Source of the DNA: Candidatus Woesearchaeota archaeon
GTDB taxonomy: Archaea; Nanobdellota; Nanobdellia; Woesearchaeales; GW2011-AR4
Reading direction: 5' to 3'
NCBI GenBank assembly: GCA_023266475.1
Contig: JAHFQA010000007.1
Span: 1 to 36,268 of the forward strand
Length of the DNA: 36,268 bases
Positions within the stretch are counted from its first letter, which is position 1. Every line of letters starts with the position of its first letter. The position numbers and the translations under genes were made by a program. Positions 1-9,200 of this stretch are shown here, one piece after another. The notes under the pieces were generated by a model. The model made no database searches and had not been told where the DNA came from. It worked only from the letters and a program-made list of their open reading frames with translations.

Positions 1-21
1 TTTACGTATAAAATTATTTTG

Positions 22-453
22 TTAAATCTCTTCCTTTAAATTTGCAGTAACAACCATTGTTAATGTAGATTGTATTTCTTTTTTGTCTTTCCTGAAATTC
101 AAAACAAACTCATGAAACTCATCGACATTCTCGAATTTCAGCTTTATAAGCATATCATATTCTCCAGTCACTCCAAAAACTTCCTTCACATGCTTATTTT
201 GCAGAATTTTGTTGTCAATATATTCAGTTGTTCCTCCTTTGACAAGCATGAAAACAATAAAATTTTCGCCTACAGCTTTGTTGTCCAGCTTTATCGTAAA
301 TTTTTCTATTACTTTGTCTTCAATTAATTTCCTGATTCTTTGATGGACAGTGCTGGGCCTTATCTTGGTTTTTTTTGCTATTTCCCTTATGGGTTCCCTA
401 GAATCTTCCTTAAGAATTTCTATTATTTTCTCGTCTTTGTTGTCAATCTCCAT
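22..453 (-). CDS. Lrp/AsnC family transcriptional regulator
   Basis: 143 aa; N-terminal HTH (IIEILKEDSREPIREIAKKTKIRPSTVHQRIRKLIEDKVI) plus RAM-like C-terminal domain (VFGVTGEYDMLIKLKFENVDEFHEFV). Confidence 0.9.
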   Translation of the reverse strand: MEIDNKDEKIIEILKEDSREPIREIAKKTKIRPSTVHQRIRKLIEDKVIEKFTIKLDNKAVGENFIVFMLVKGGTTEYIDNKILQNKHVKEVFGVTGEYDMLIKLKFENVDEFHEFVLNFRKDKKEIQSTLTMVVTANLKEEI

Positions 454-459
454 AGGGTC

Positions 460-520
460 TTAAAGGCTCCCTGCAGTTAGAACTCAATATAGGGGGAAGT
501 TATTGCACGGGAGCCCCTAA
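460..520. other. long inverted repeat/hairpin in the lrp-ahcY divergent intergenic region
   Basis: GGCTCCC TGCA (465-475) pairs with TGCA c GGGAGCC (504-515); outer TTA/TAA; inner AACT/AGTT. Confidence 0.6.
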
Positions 521-610
521 CAATTTTAGTAATTTTCCAGCTAATATTTAAATTTTTCTATTTTTGTCCAGTTTTTATAAAAAATTATGGAAATTTTCTA
601 ATATTTTATG

Positions 611-630
611 AAAAAAATATATAAATATCT
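611..630 (+). promoter_or_regulatory. putative TATA promoter of adenosylhomocysteinase gene
   Basis: AAAATATATAAATAT about 30 nt upstream of ATG at 658; suggests a leaderless or near-leaderless transcript. Confidence 0.5.
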
Positions 631-657
631 ACTATTAACGTTTGCTTGGTGATTCTT

Positions 658-1923
658 ATGGACAAAGGCGCTAATTATGAAGTAAAAGATTTAAAATTGG
701 CAGAGCAGGGAAAATTAAACCTCGAGATTGCTGAATCAAGAATGCAGGCACTGATGAAGGTCTGCCAAAGATTTAAGGCAGAAAAGCCTCTAAAAGGAAC
801 AAGAATTGGAATGGCATTGCATGTTACAAAAGAAACTGGCATTCTTGTAAGAACGTTAATTGCAGGAGGTGCAGAAGTTGCAATCACTGGCTGCAATCCA
901 TTAAGCACACAAGATGATGTAGCAGCAGCGCTTGCACAAGAAGGAATAAAAGTTTGGGCATACAAAGGGGAATCAAAAGACGACTATTACATGTACATAA
1001 ATAATGTAATTGCCTTCAAGCCAAACATTACAATTGACGACGGCTGTGATTTAGTTAGTGAAATTCACAAGAAACATCAGCATTTGATCAAGGACATGAT
1101 TGCAGGCTGCGAAGAGACAACAACAGGAATCATAAGATTAAAGGCTATGGAAAGGGATAATGCGCTAAAATATCCAATGATTGCTGTCAACGACAACAAA
1201 ACAAAGCATTTGTTGGATAATTATATAGGAACAGGTGAATCAACTTGGGATGGTATTAAAAGGGGAACTAATGTACTTGTAGCTGGCAAAAATGTTGTTG
1301 TGGCCGGGTATGGCTCTTGCGGAAAAGGAGTTTCGCTGAGAGCAAAAGGCATGGGCGCTAATATTATTGTAACTGAAGTTGATCCATTTAGAGCTTTACA
1401 GGCATTATATGATGGCTATCAAGTCATGAAAATGGATGATGCAGCAAAAATCGGAGATATCTTTATAACCGTAACTGGAGATATTAATGTTATAAAGACA
1501 AGACACATGGAAAAAATGAAAGATGGAGTAATCATCTGCAACTCCGGCCACTTTGACGTGGAGATTGATTACAAAGGATTGAAAGCAATAGCTAAGAGTG
1601 TAAAAGAAGTAAGACCATTAGTTGAAGAATTTACATTAAAGAATGGACACAAAATAACTTGTCTTGCACAAGGGCGGTTAGTTAATTTGTCCCTTGGCGA
1701 AGGGCATCCTAGCGAAGTTATGGATACTTCATTTTGCGGACAAGCATTAGCTTGCGAATATGCAACAAAAAATAAAGGAAAAATGAAGCCAGAAGTAATT
1801 CAGCTTCCGGAGGTAATAGATAATACTATTGCAGAGCTTAAGTTGGAAGCCTATGGCGTTAAAATAGATGAATTAGATGAAGAACAGATTAAATATCTAA
1901 ATAGTTGGGAAGAGGGCACTTAA
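658..1923 (+). CDS. ahcY: adenosylhomocysteinase (S-adenosyl-L-homocysteine hydrolase)
   Basis: Typical SAHH sequence: AGGAEVAITGCNPLSTQDDVAAAL, EETTTGIIRL, NDNKTKHLLDNYIGTGESTWDGI, VVAGYGSCGKGVSLRAKGMGA, FCGQALACEY. ORF opens at 646; ATG at 658 preferred. Confidence 0.96.
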   Translation: MDKGANYEVKDLKLAEQGKLNLEIAESRMQALMKVCQRFKAEKPLKGTRIGMALHVTKETGILVRTLIAGGAEVAITGCNPLSTQDDVAAALAQEGIKVWAYKGESKDDYYMYINNVIAFKPNITIDDGCDLVSEIHKKHQHLIKDMIAGCEETTTGIIRLKAMERDNALKYPMIAVNDNKTKHLLDNYIGTGESTWDGIKRGTNVLVAGKNVVVAGYGSCGKGVSLRAKGMGANIIVTEVDPFRALQALYDGYQVMKMDDAAKIGDIFITVTGDINVIKTRHMEKMKDGVIICNSGHFDVEIDYKGLKAIAKSVKEVRPLVEEFTLKNGHKITCLAQGRLVNLSLGEGHPSEVMDTSFCGQALACEYATKNKGKMKPEVIQLPEVIDNTIAELKLEAYGVKIDELDEEQIKYLNSWEEGT

Positions 1924-2059
1924 TTTTTTAGAATAATCAAAGCAATAAAAAATAAAACTAATAAATCATAACGAAGCAAAATTAACAAATCGAGAGCAAC
2001 TTTAGGCTGCAAATTGCTAAAAGTAACTGCTTTTGATTTTTTTATTGAATATCACAAAA

Positions 2060-2125
2060 ATCAAAGATTCATAGTAAATTAAAAATTTACGAGTGTGCTC
2101 AAAAATCTTTGATATTTGACATTTG
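2060..2125. repeat. intergenic hairpin repeat, copy 1
   Basis: ATCAAAGATT (2060) / AATCTTTGAT (2104) inverted repeat enclosing GTAAATT-AAA-AATTTAC; GTGCTCAAAAATCtttGATaTTTGACATtTG (2095-2125) matches copy 2 at 3098. Confidence 0.6.
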
Positions 2126-2240
2126 GGAACTTGAAAATTTTTAAGTAATAGGCGAGCGAATTGGCAATAGGAGCAAACCGAGCACTAAATAATGTTGCGA
2201 AGCAACGGATTGAATCAAAAGTTAAAATTATTCAAAATTT

Positions 2241-2981
2241 TTACTTAAACACAGCTTCTTCCTTCTCAATAAGTGAAAATGGAGTCTGGTCGTATAATAC
2301 CTTTAATCCATCTGGACCAATTGTAATTGGATAGACATCCAAGCTGTGGTCTTGCCCCCTGAGCTTTGCAACTGTCAGCACCCTTTCAAAATAAGATCCC
2401 TTTCTGATTCTTGAAAGCATAATAATTCCTTCAAAAACAAAATCCATCATGTCATAAGTTAACCTGTCAAAATCGCTGACAGGCCTTTCAGATACTACCA
2501 TAAATGTAACTCCAGCTCCTCTCATTTGCTGTATGAAAATAAGAACTTGCCTCCTAAATTCCATGCTATTTCCATCTAATCTGGGGTACAAATACTCAAA
2601 AAATGTTAATGAGTCAAGAGCAACCCTTTTAATGCTGTTTCTCTTTATAGTATCAAGAAGCCCCTTTAAGGATGCAATCCCTCCTTTTAATGTTGCTAAT
2701 GGCTTTTGTGCAAGAATTATTTTTCCTTTGTCAATCATGGACCGAATGTCCATTCCAAGGTTGCTTGCACTCTGCTCTAATACGTCAAGGCTTTCTTCTG
2801 TGCTAATAAATATTCCATTTTCGTTGCAATCTTTTGCTCCGAAATATACAAACTCCAATGCAAGCAGCGTTTTGCCTGTGCCAGGCGCTCCTGTGATCAA
2901 AACAGAAGAATTCCTTCTTAGGCCACCCTTAAGAACATGGTCCAATCCCGGTACTCCAGTCTTTATACGCTCAATTGCCAA
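2241..2981 (-). CDS. KaiC-domain / RecA-superfamily ATPase
   Basis: 246 aa; Walker A GAPGTGKT, GVPGLDHVLKGGLRRNSSVLITGAPGTGKTLLALEF, Walker B-like RVALDSLTFFEYL. Confidence 0.92.
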   Translation of the reverse strand: MAIERIKTGVPGLDHVLKGGLRRNSSVLITGAPGTGKTLLALEFVYFGAKDCNENGIFISTEESLDVLEQSASNLGMDIRSMIDKGKIILAQKPLATLKGGIASLKGLLDTIKRNSIKRVALDSLTFFEYLYPRLDGNSMEFRRQVLIFIQQMRGAGVTFMVVSERPVSDFDRLTYDMMDFVFEGIIMLSRIRKGSYFERVLTVAKLRGQDHSLDVYPITIGPDGLKVLYDQTPFSLIEKEEAVFK

Positions 2982-3097
2982 AAAAAATCACCCTTTTTAT
3001 TATTGTCAAAAACCATCCATCAGAGATGAGTGGCATGTTATATTTATGTATTTGTTACTTTATCGGTAGTTCTTCGAAAAATTGTTGAATTTTCGGA

Positions 3098-3128
3098 GTG
3101 CTCAAAAATCTGTGATTTTTGACATCTG
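3098..3128. repeat. intergenic hairpin repeat, copy 2
   Basis: GTGCTCAAAAATCTGTGATTTTTGACATCTG; perfect CAAAAATC-TGT-GATTTTTG hairpin at 3103-3121. Confidence 0.6.
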
Positions 3129-3133
3129 ATTCA

Positions 3134-3213
3134 GCGAATGTTTCGCAATGTGAAACTCACGAACGTAGTGAGATTATCCACCACTAGTTTGCCACCAATC
3201 ATAGATTTGGTGG
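3134..3213. repeat. run of three short perfect or near-perfect hairpins
   Basis: GCGAA-TGT-TTCGC (3134-3146), CTCAC-GAACGTA-GTGAG (3156-3172), CCACCAATC-ATA-GATTTGGTGG (3192-3213). Confidence 0.5.
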
Positions 3214-3272
3214 AATTCTAACTCATTTAACTTATACTCATATAAAAGATTTATGTTTTTAACGCTTTAATA

Positions 3273-3285
3273 CGAAAAGTTTATA
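3273..3285 (+). promoter_or_regulatory. putative BRE/TATA promoter of the pilus-like operon
   Basis: CGAAAAGTTTATA about 40 nt upstream of ATG 3325. Confidence 0.5.
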
Positions 3286-3324
3286 TTCATAGTAATAGAA
3301 TTATTAATCAAAAAAGTGGTGAAG

Positions 3325-3891
3325 ATGCTGGAATTAAAAGAAAGTTTCAAAAAAGAGATTAAAAGCCTGCAGGACTACATAATTCTATTGGCAGTTGATG
3401 CGAAAAATTATCAAAAGACAAGCATTGACGTGCTTAAGTTTCTTGTCAGCGATCAGCACATTCCTGGAGTTTACGTGACACTAAACAAGCCATATGAGAT
3501 TATGCTCAGAAATCTTTTAAGCAGCAATATTGATCCAAGGTTGGTTATCTTTATTGATGCCACCTCTAGGCAAGAAGGTGCAAAAAAGGTTGAAAATTGC
3601 TTGTACATTGGAAACCCAGAAAAATTAAGCGACTTGTCAGTTGCAATGGACCAGGCAATTAAGGCGCTCCCAACAGAAAAAAAATTCCTCATTTTTGATT
3701 CATTAAATACGCTTGCTATTTTCAACAAGCCAGCTACAGTGGCCAGATTTATTTATTTTTTGACTTCTAAGATGAGGGAGTGGAAAATAATGGGCATTAT
3801 TTTAACGCTTGAGAAAGAAACAGACATGTCTTTGATGGATGAGCTGACTCAATTTGCTGACGCCCGCATAAACATTGGAGGTGAACAATAA
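3325..3891 (+). CDS. KaiC/ArlH-like protein lacking a recognisable Walker A motif
   Basis: Fold-like pattern: YIILLAVDAKNYQKTS where a P-loop is expected, PGVYVTLNKPYEIMLRNL, Walker B-like KFLIFDSLNTLAIF, FADARINIG; no GxxxxGK[ST]. Confidence 0.6.
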   Translation: MLELKESFKKEIKSLQDYIILLAVDAKNYQKTSIDVLKFLVSDQHIPGVYVTLNKPYEIMLRNLLSSNIDPRLVIFIDATSRQEGAKKVENCLYIGNPEKLSDLSVAMDQAIKALPTEKKFLIFDSLNTLAIFNKPATVARFIYFLTSKMREWKIMGIILTLEKETDMSLMDELTQFADARINIGGEQ

Positions 3892-4286
3892 TGGTCAGTA
3901 CGCTTATTCTAATTGGATTCTCAACCATAATTTTCGGCGTTGCTTCTTTGGTTTTGATTTCAAAAGCAAGGAACAGACTGAGCCAAGGCTCAATAAGAAG
4001 GTATATGGACAATTTTGCCGTATGCCTTGCTTTCATTGTAATTTTTTCAGTGTGGCAGACTATAAGGAGCCTTCTAGGCATTGACATAAATGTATCAGAA
4101 TTTATAACCTATCCAGAATATATATTCCTGATTTTCGCTTACATAGCGTTTATTATAGCATCTTTCAGGGTTACAAAAATAAGCACTGAATTCGGATTCA
4201 AGGAAGATGGAAGAAAAATAGCAGAGATTGTAAAAGAAAAAGCTACAAATTCTAAACCGCTAAAATTGCAGAAAAAAAAGAGTTAA
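3891..4286 (+). CDS. small multi-TM membrane protein
   Basis: 131 aa with hydrophobic helices; TAATG overlap with upstream stop. Confidence 0.6.
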   Translation: MVSTLILIGFSTIIFGVASLVLISKARNRLSQGSIRRYMDNFAVCLAFIVIFSVWQTIRSLLGIDINVSEFITYPEYIFLIFAYIAFIIASFRVTKISTEFGFKEDGRKIAEIVKEKATNSKPLKLQKKKS

Positions 4287-4287
4287 A

Positions 4288-4698
4288 ATGCAATTAAAAT
4301 CACAGGTCAGTATTGAGTATATGCTTATAATGGGATTTGTAACCGTGATGGCAATACCATTATTAATTCTTTATTTTGAATATTCCTCCAGCGCAAGAGA
4401 CTCTGTTGCAACAAGCCAAGCGCTTCAGATTGCCAGAAAAATAGTTGACTCAGCAGAATCAGTGTATTATCTAGGCCAGCCGTCCCAAACTACTTTAAAG
4501 CTTAATTTCCCTGATGGAATCTACTCAGCCAACCTTTCAAGCAAGGAAGTTGTCTTCAAGGTAAAAGTAGAGGCTGGAGTTACTGACGTGATTCAAATTT
4601 CCTCTGTCAATATTACAGGAAACTTGCCAACTTCACCAGGAATACATATCATAACAATTCAAGCTCAAAATGGCTTTGTTCAGATAACATCAAATTAA
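4288..4698 (+). CDS. pilin-like protein with archaeal class III signal peptide
   Basis: MQLKS|QVSIEYMLIMGFVTVMAIPLLILYF; Q+1, E+5 and hydrophobic helix. Confidence 0.8.
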   Translation: MQLKSQVSIEYMLIMGFVTVMAIPLLILYFEYSSSARDSVATSQALQIARKIVDSAESVYYLGQPSQTTLKLNFPDGIYSANLSSKEVVFKVKVEAGVTDVIQISSVNITGNLPTSPGIHIITIQAQNGFVQITSN

Positions 4699-4712
4699 AA
4701 AAGAGGTGGATT

Positions 4713-5096
4713 ATGGATTCTAAAGCACAAATAAGTGCTGAATTTATTATTTTTTTAGGGTTGGCATTCCTGATAGCGCTGTCCTTTGAGTTCATATCTT
4801 TAGATCAGCTGAATGATTTCAGGCTGCAAAAGGAAAATGAAGCAATAAAAGATGTAGCAATAAAAATTCAGAAAGAACTGCTTACAGCAGCGGTTGTTGA
4901 AGATGGCTATGTAAGAACCTTTATTATTCCTGATGCGCTCGACAACATAAACTATTCTTTAACTCTTCAAAATTCAACGCTTACAGTCCAATCAAAAAAT
5001 AGCATCTACATTGCAGCCATTCCAGCAGTTTTAGGCAATTTGAATAAAGGCTCAAATTTAATCAATAAGACCGGGGGTGTTGTCCATATCAACTAA
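4713..5096 (+). CDS. pilin-like protein with archaeal class III signal peptide
   Basis: MDSKA|QISAEFIIFLGLAFLIALSFEFI; SD GAGGTG upstream. Confidence 0.78.
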   Translation: MDSKAQISAEFIIFLGLAFLIALSFEFISLDQLNDFRLQKENEAIKDVAIKIQKELLTAAVVEDGYVRTFIIPDALDNINYSLTLQNSTLTVQSKNSIYIAAIPAVLGNLNKGSNLINKTGGVVHIN

Positions 5097-6183
5097 GGCC
5101 CAAGCCTTTTTCATGGACTTTGCAATAGCTTTGATGTTGTTCGTAATTACATTGGTCGTTTACTATAGCTATATTGATAACTTTAATAAAGAGGACAAAG
5201 GAGATTTGAATATTATCCAGTCTGATTCAAAGGCAATTTCATCTTCTCTGGTTTTAAGCGGCTACCCAAGCAATTGGGACAATTCAACAGTTGTAAGAAT
5301 AGGGATAGCTGACGACCAAACACTTAACTTAACAAAACTTAGGTATTTTAAGGAGCTTAACTATTCAAGAACGAAAAAATATTTTGGAACAACATTTGAT
5401 TATTTTGTTTTTTTTGTTAACAGCAAGGATGAAGTCCAAAACATTATGGGTATATGTGGAGTTGGAAGCCCTATGGTAAGCACTTCTTATAACGTAAAGA
5501 GTGCATATTATTACAATGACCCTGCTAATTCCTTGTTAAAGAATTATATGATTAATGCTTTTAATTCCGACATTTATTTTGACGATATCAACATGCTTTC
5601 AAGCAATTTAAGCAAATATAGCCTAGTTATGTTAGAAAATCCATTATTAAGTTCTATTGAATTCAACAATTACAAAAGTAGTTTGGAAAATTACTCATCT
5701 AATGGCGGACTATTGATAATAAGCGGGGAATTAGCAAGTTCTCCTCCAAACAATATGGTTGGAGCGAATTTCCAGAAAAAAACAGGCCAGTCACAAAGCC
5801 AAAGGACAGCAATCGTTAATGGCACAGACTCTTATCTGCATATTACAGCTGGCCAAATCCTTGTATTTAATGAATATAATTATGTTGAAAACGCATCAGC
5901 TTCTAACTTTAAAGCGCTGGCAACATTCAATCAGACTGACGACAAGGCAATCGCAAAATGGAAATATGGCAATGGAACAATTTATTTTTTCGGCGGCTTT
6001 GATGCCATTTATTCTAATGGGAATTTCACTAAACTTATTGAGGATGGCGCAGCAGGTCTTGTGGGAGGAACTTGTCAGCCAATTAATGTCTCAAGCACAG
6101 GGCTGAAAAAACTTGTGAGGACTGTGCGCTATCTAAGCTACAATTCAAGGCTGACCAAAATGATATTATACTTATGGCAGTAA
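5077..6183 (+). CDS. secreted/membrane-anchored pilus-locus protein with pilin-like N-terminus
   Basis: GTG start overlapping preceding stop; STKAQAFFMDFAIALMLFVITLVVYYSY then ~330 aa extracellular-type sequence rich in N-x-S/T. Confidence 0.65.
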   Translation: MLSISTKAQAFFMDFAIALMLFVITLVVYYSYIDNFNKEDKGDLNIIQSDSKAISSSLVLSGYPSNWDNSTVVRIGIADDQTLNLTKLRYFKELNYSRTKKYFGTTFDYFVFFVNSKDEVQNIMGICGVGSPMVSTSYNVKSAYYYNDPANSLLKNYMINAFNSDIYFDDINMLSSNLSKYSLVMLENPLLSSIEFNNYKSSLENYSSNGGLLIISGELASSPPNNMVGANFQKKTGQSQSQRTAIVNGTDSYLHITAGQILVFNEYNYVENASASNFKALATFNQTDDKAIAKWKYGNGTIYFFGGFDAIYSNGNFTKLIEDGAAGLVGGTCQPINVSSTGLKKLVRTVRYLSYNSRLTKMILYLWQ

Positions 6184-6230
6184 TAGATAGAAAAATTAAT
6201 TTAAGCAAAAAAAGTTTATGTATTTATAAC

Positions 6231-9200
6231 ATGAAAAAAGCTGTGTTTTTTACAATTGACAGTGTGCTAGCATCAGGAATTATAATAGTTGCTGTACTGC
6301 TTGTGGCAAATTTTTATTCTGTAGAGCAGCAAAAATCCAATCTAAATTACGCTTCTCAGGATATTGTAAGGGTATTTTCAACCATGGTAGTTGGGCAGGT
6401 AAATAATGACTACATCAATTCCCTTATTTCAAGCGGCCTTATTGCGAATGTAAACAATACTATAATCGAGCAAATTGGCGAGTTCTGGGCAGATGGAAAT
6501 GCAGATCTGGCAAAAAATTTTACAAGAAACCTGACAGAGGATATTATACCAGGCATTTTTGGTTTCAGCATTCTTGTTAATGGTGAGGAAATATATTCAA
6601 GGAACACTCCTTCAATTAGGGCATTGGTTTCCTCCAGAAAACTTGTGAGCGGAATTGCAAAGGCCAAGCCTACTCAAGGCTTTACAGGAAGAGTCTTATT
6701 AAATGGAATCAAAAGCAAGAAAACAAATGCTTATGTTTATTTTGGAGGGTATGAAGGTGATGGTAATTTAACAAAGAAACTAATCCTGCCGAATGATGTC
6801 ATTTCTATTAATAGCTCATATCTGGAAGTTGATGCCGCCTCAAATTTTAACCTGTATATTAACAATATCTTTTCCGGCACTTATGCAAAAGGTTCTGGTG
6901 GCGGTGGCAATATGCTCGCCGATAAGTGGAATATCAGCAATAATTATATTCAAAATTTTGTTTCAGGCGCCAATACTATAATTATAAACTTTACTGGCAA
7001 TGTAAGCAACAGCATTGCTGGTGGATTCTTAAGGGTAACTTACATTACATCTTCTTATAACGATACCCAAACTCCTGGATACACCAAAGAGTATCTTCCT
7101 GGAATTGATGGCGTCATAAATCTTTACTCCTCCTTTTATTCCCCTTTAGGATTGAATAATATGGGAATTTTTCTTCACTACTTAAGTCCCTACCAACTTT
7201 ACCTTACAATAGGAAATACAACAGTTTTTGAGAGCAATGGCTCAGCAGGAGAGCAGCAAATTTCAATTAATACTTCAAATTTGTCAGGCATGCTGGACTA
7301 TAGCGCATTAGCTGACAAGACAGTTCCACTAAGAATGGGATTAAAAGTCTTAACTTACGGAGGCCAAGGGACAAAAGCAGACGCTGTTTTGATAACAGAC
7401 AGGACAGGAAGCATGGACAGTTGTGACATCACTGTGAATTGTACATCCGGGCTTTGCGATTCTGATTCTGCTGGAGGCTGTCATGACAGAAGGGACAATG
7501 TTGCAATAAAATCTGACAAAAAATTCATAGATACAGTTTTGAGCTTATCAGGAAATAATGTTGGATTAGTTGGGTTTGGTCAAAGCCTTCAGCCTTACTG
7601 CGATTTTCATGATTTAAGTTCTGATAATGCATCATTAAAATATCAAGTTAGCAATTACTCAAATGCATTTTGCGGATACACCTGCATCTCTTGCGGAATT
7701 TTAGATGCAACAGAGCTTTTAACTGAACAACAAACATTATATGGGTTAAATCAAACGTCGTTTAAGAATACAACACAACGTACAGTTGGCGACCCCCCAA
7801 ATCCTGTTTCTGTAAAAGAAACTCTTCCTATTGCAGTGGACAAAACAAAATTCATAAAATCCAGACTGACAATTCTTGGCAGGAGTGTTAATGTTGATAA
7901 TGGTTATCTGCAATGTGTATATTTGAATAATAAGTATATTGGAAGAATGTGCGACAGCATATCTGATTGGCATACTTGCTCTTTCCCTTTAAAGCCAGAC
8001 TGGTTTAGTAATTCAAGTACCAATAATATCACAATAACAGGCGGCACCACAAGTGGATGCAATGCTACTTCAGGCACAAATGATAACTGGGATTTTAAGG
8101 ATGTGAAAATAACAACTTGGCAGACCAAAAATTCTGCAGTGAGTTTGACGTATAATTTTTCAAATGCCACCAACACCACAGTAGGAGACTCTCCAAACCC
8201 AAACATAGCTTCAGTCAACCTAAGCATCATAAGCAATGTCACTAAAATTAAATCTGCCACAATAGAGTTTGAAGCCATTGATGTTGATCCAAGTTATTTT
8301 GATTGTGTTTATATAAATGGAAATTATGTCGGCAGGGTAGATTATCAAAAATGGAACGGCACAAACCTATGGCAGAAGGTGCTTTTTGATGTGCCTGCAG
8401 TGTGGATAAGTAATGGCAAGAATCAAATAAATATAACAGGCGGCACTACTTCCGGATGCAAGAGAACTTCTGGAACAAATGACCAGTGGAAATTTAGAAA
8501 CGTAAATTTGAGCATTATTACTTCTGACGAAGGAAGTTTATACGACAGATTTAAATCAATGCTCGTTATGAGCGACGGCGAGGCAAACACAAAAATTGGA
8601 GATGGAGCAGGTCTTGATTCTGCTGGAGCAAGAAATGAGACTGTTGCAAAGGCTTGTGAAGCCCATGACTTATATGGAATTAATATTTTTGCTGTGTTAT
8701 TTGGTGATACCACTAACAGCAATGCTGTCAGGACATTAAACCAAACGGCTTGCTGTGACGATTGCTCGCACTTTTATACAAGTAATGATTCAGCTAGTTT
8801 GCTTGATATTTACACCGAGATTGCCCAGTCAATTATTAATATCGGATTTTCGTCACAATCAATAAATATTACCGGAGGCAATATTCAGAAAACAACGCTT
8901 TTTCCCGACTCTTTCATTGAGTTAAATTATTCTATTTTACAGCCTTCTTTTAATAAAATACCATTGTCTTTTGAAACAGACCGGTTTAATAATAATATAT
9001 CGACTGGAACACTGTACATATATCCAAATACCTCGGTTTTAGATGCAAAAGTAACTTCTTATTCAGGCAACAAATGGACAGACAATTTGGTAGTCAATGG
9101 GAATAATGTATACAGCCTGAATGTCTACAATTCGAACTATCTAATATTAGGTGATCCATTTATCGTTAATTTGCCAACTAGCCTAATAAACGAAGGAAGC

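Noticed and set aside
7904-8722. - strand ORFs inside the VWA adhesin (7904-8278, 8423-8722)
   Set aside because: Both are antisense to the same duplicated domain, so their mutual similarity reflects the sense-strand repeat.
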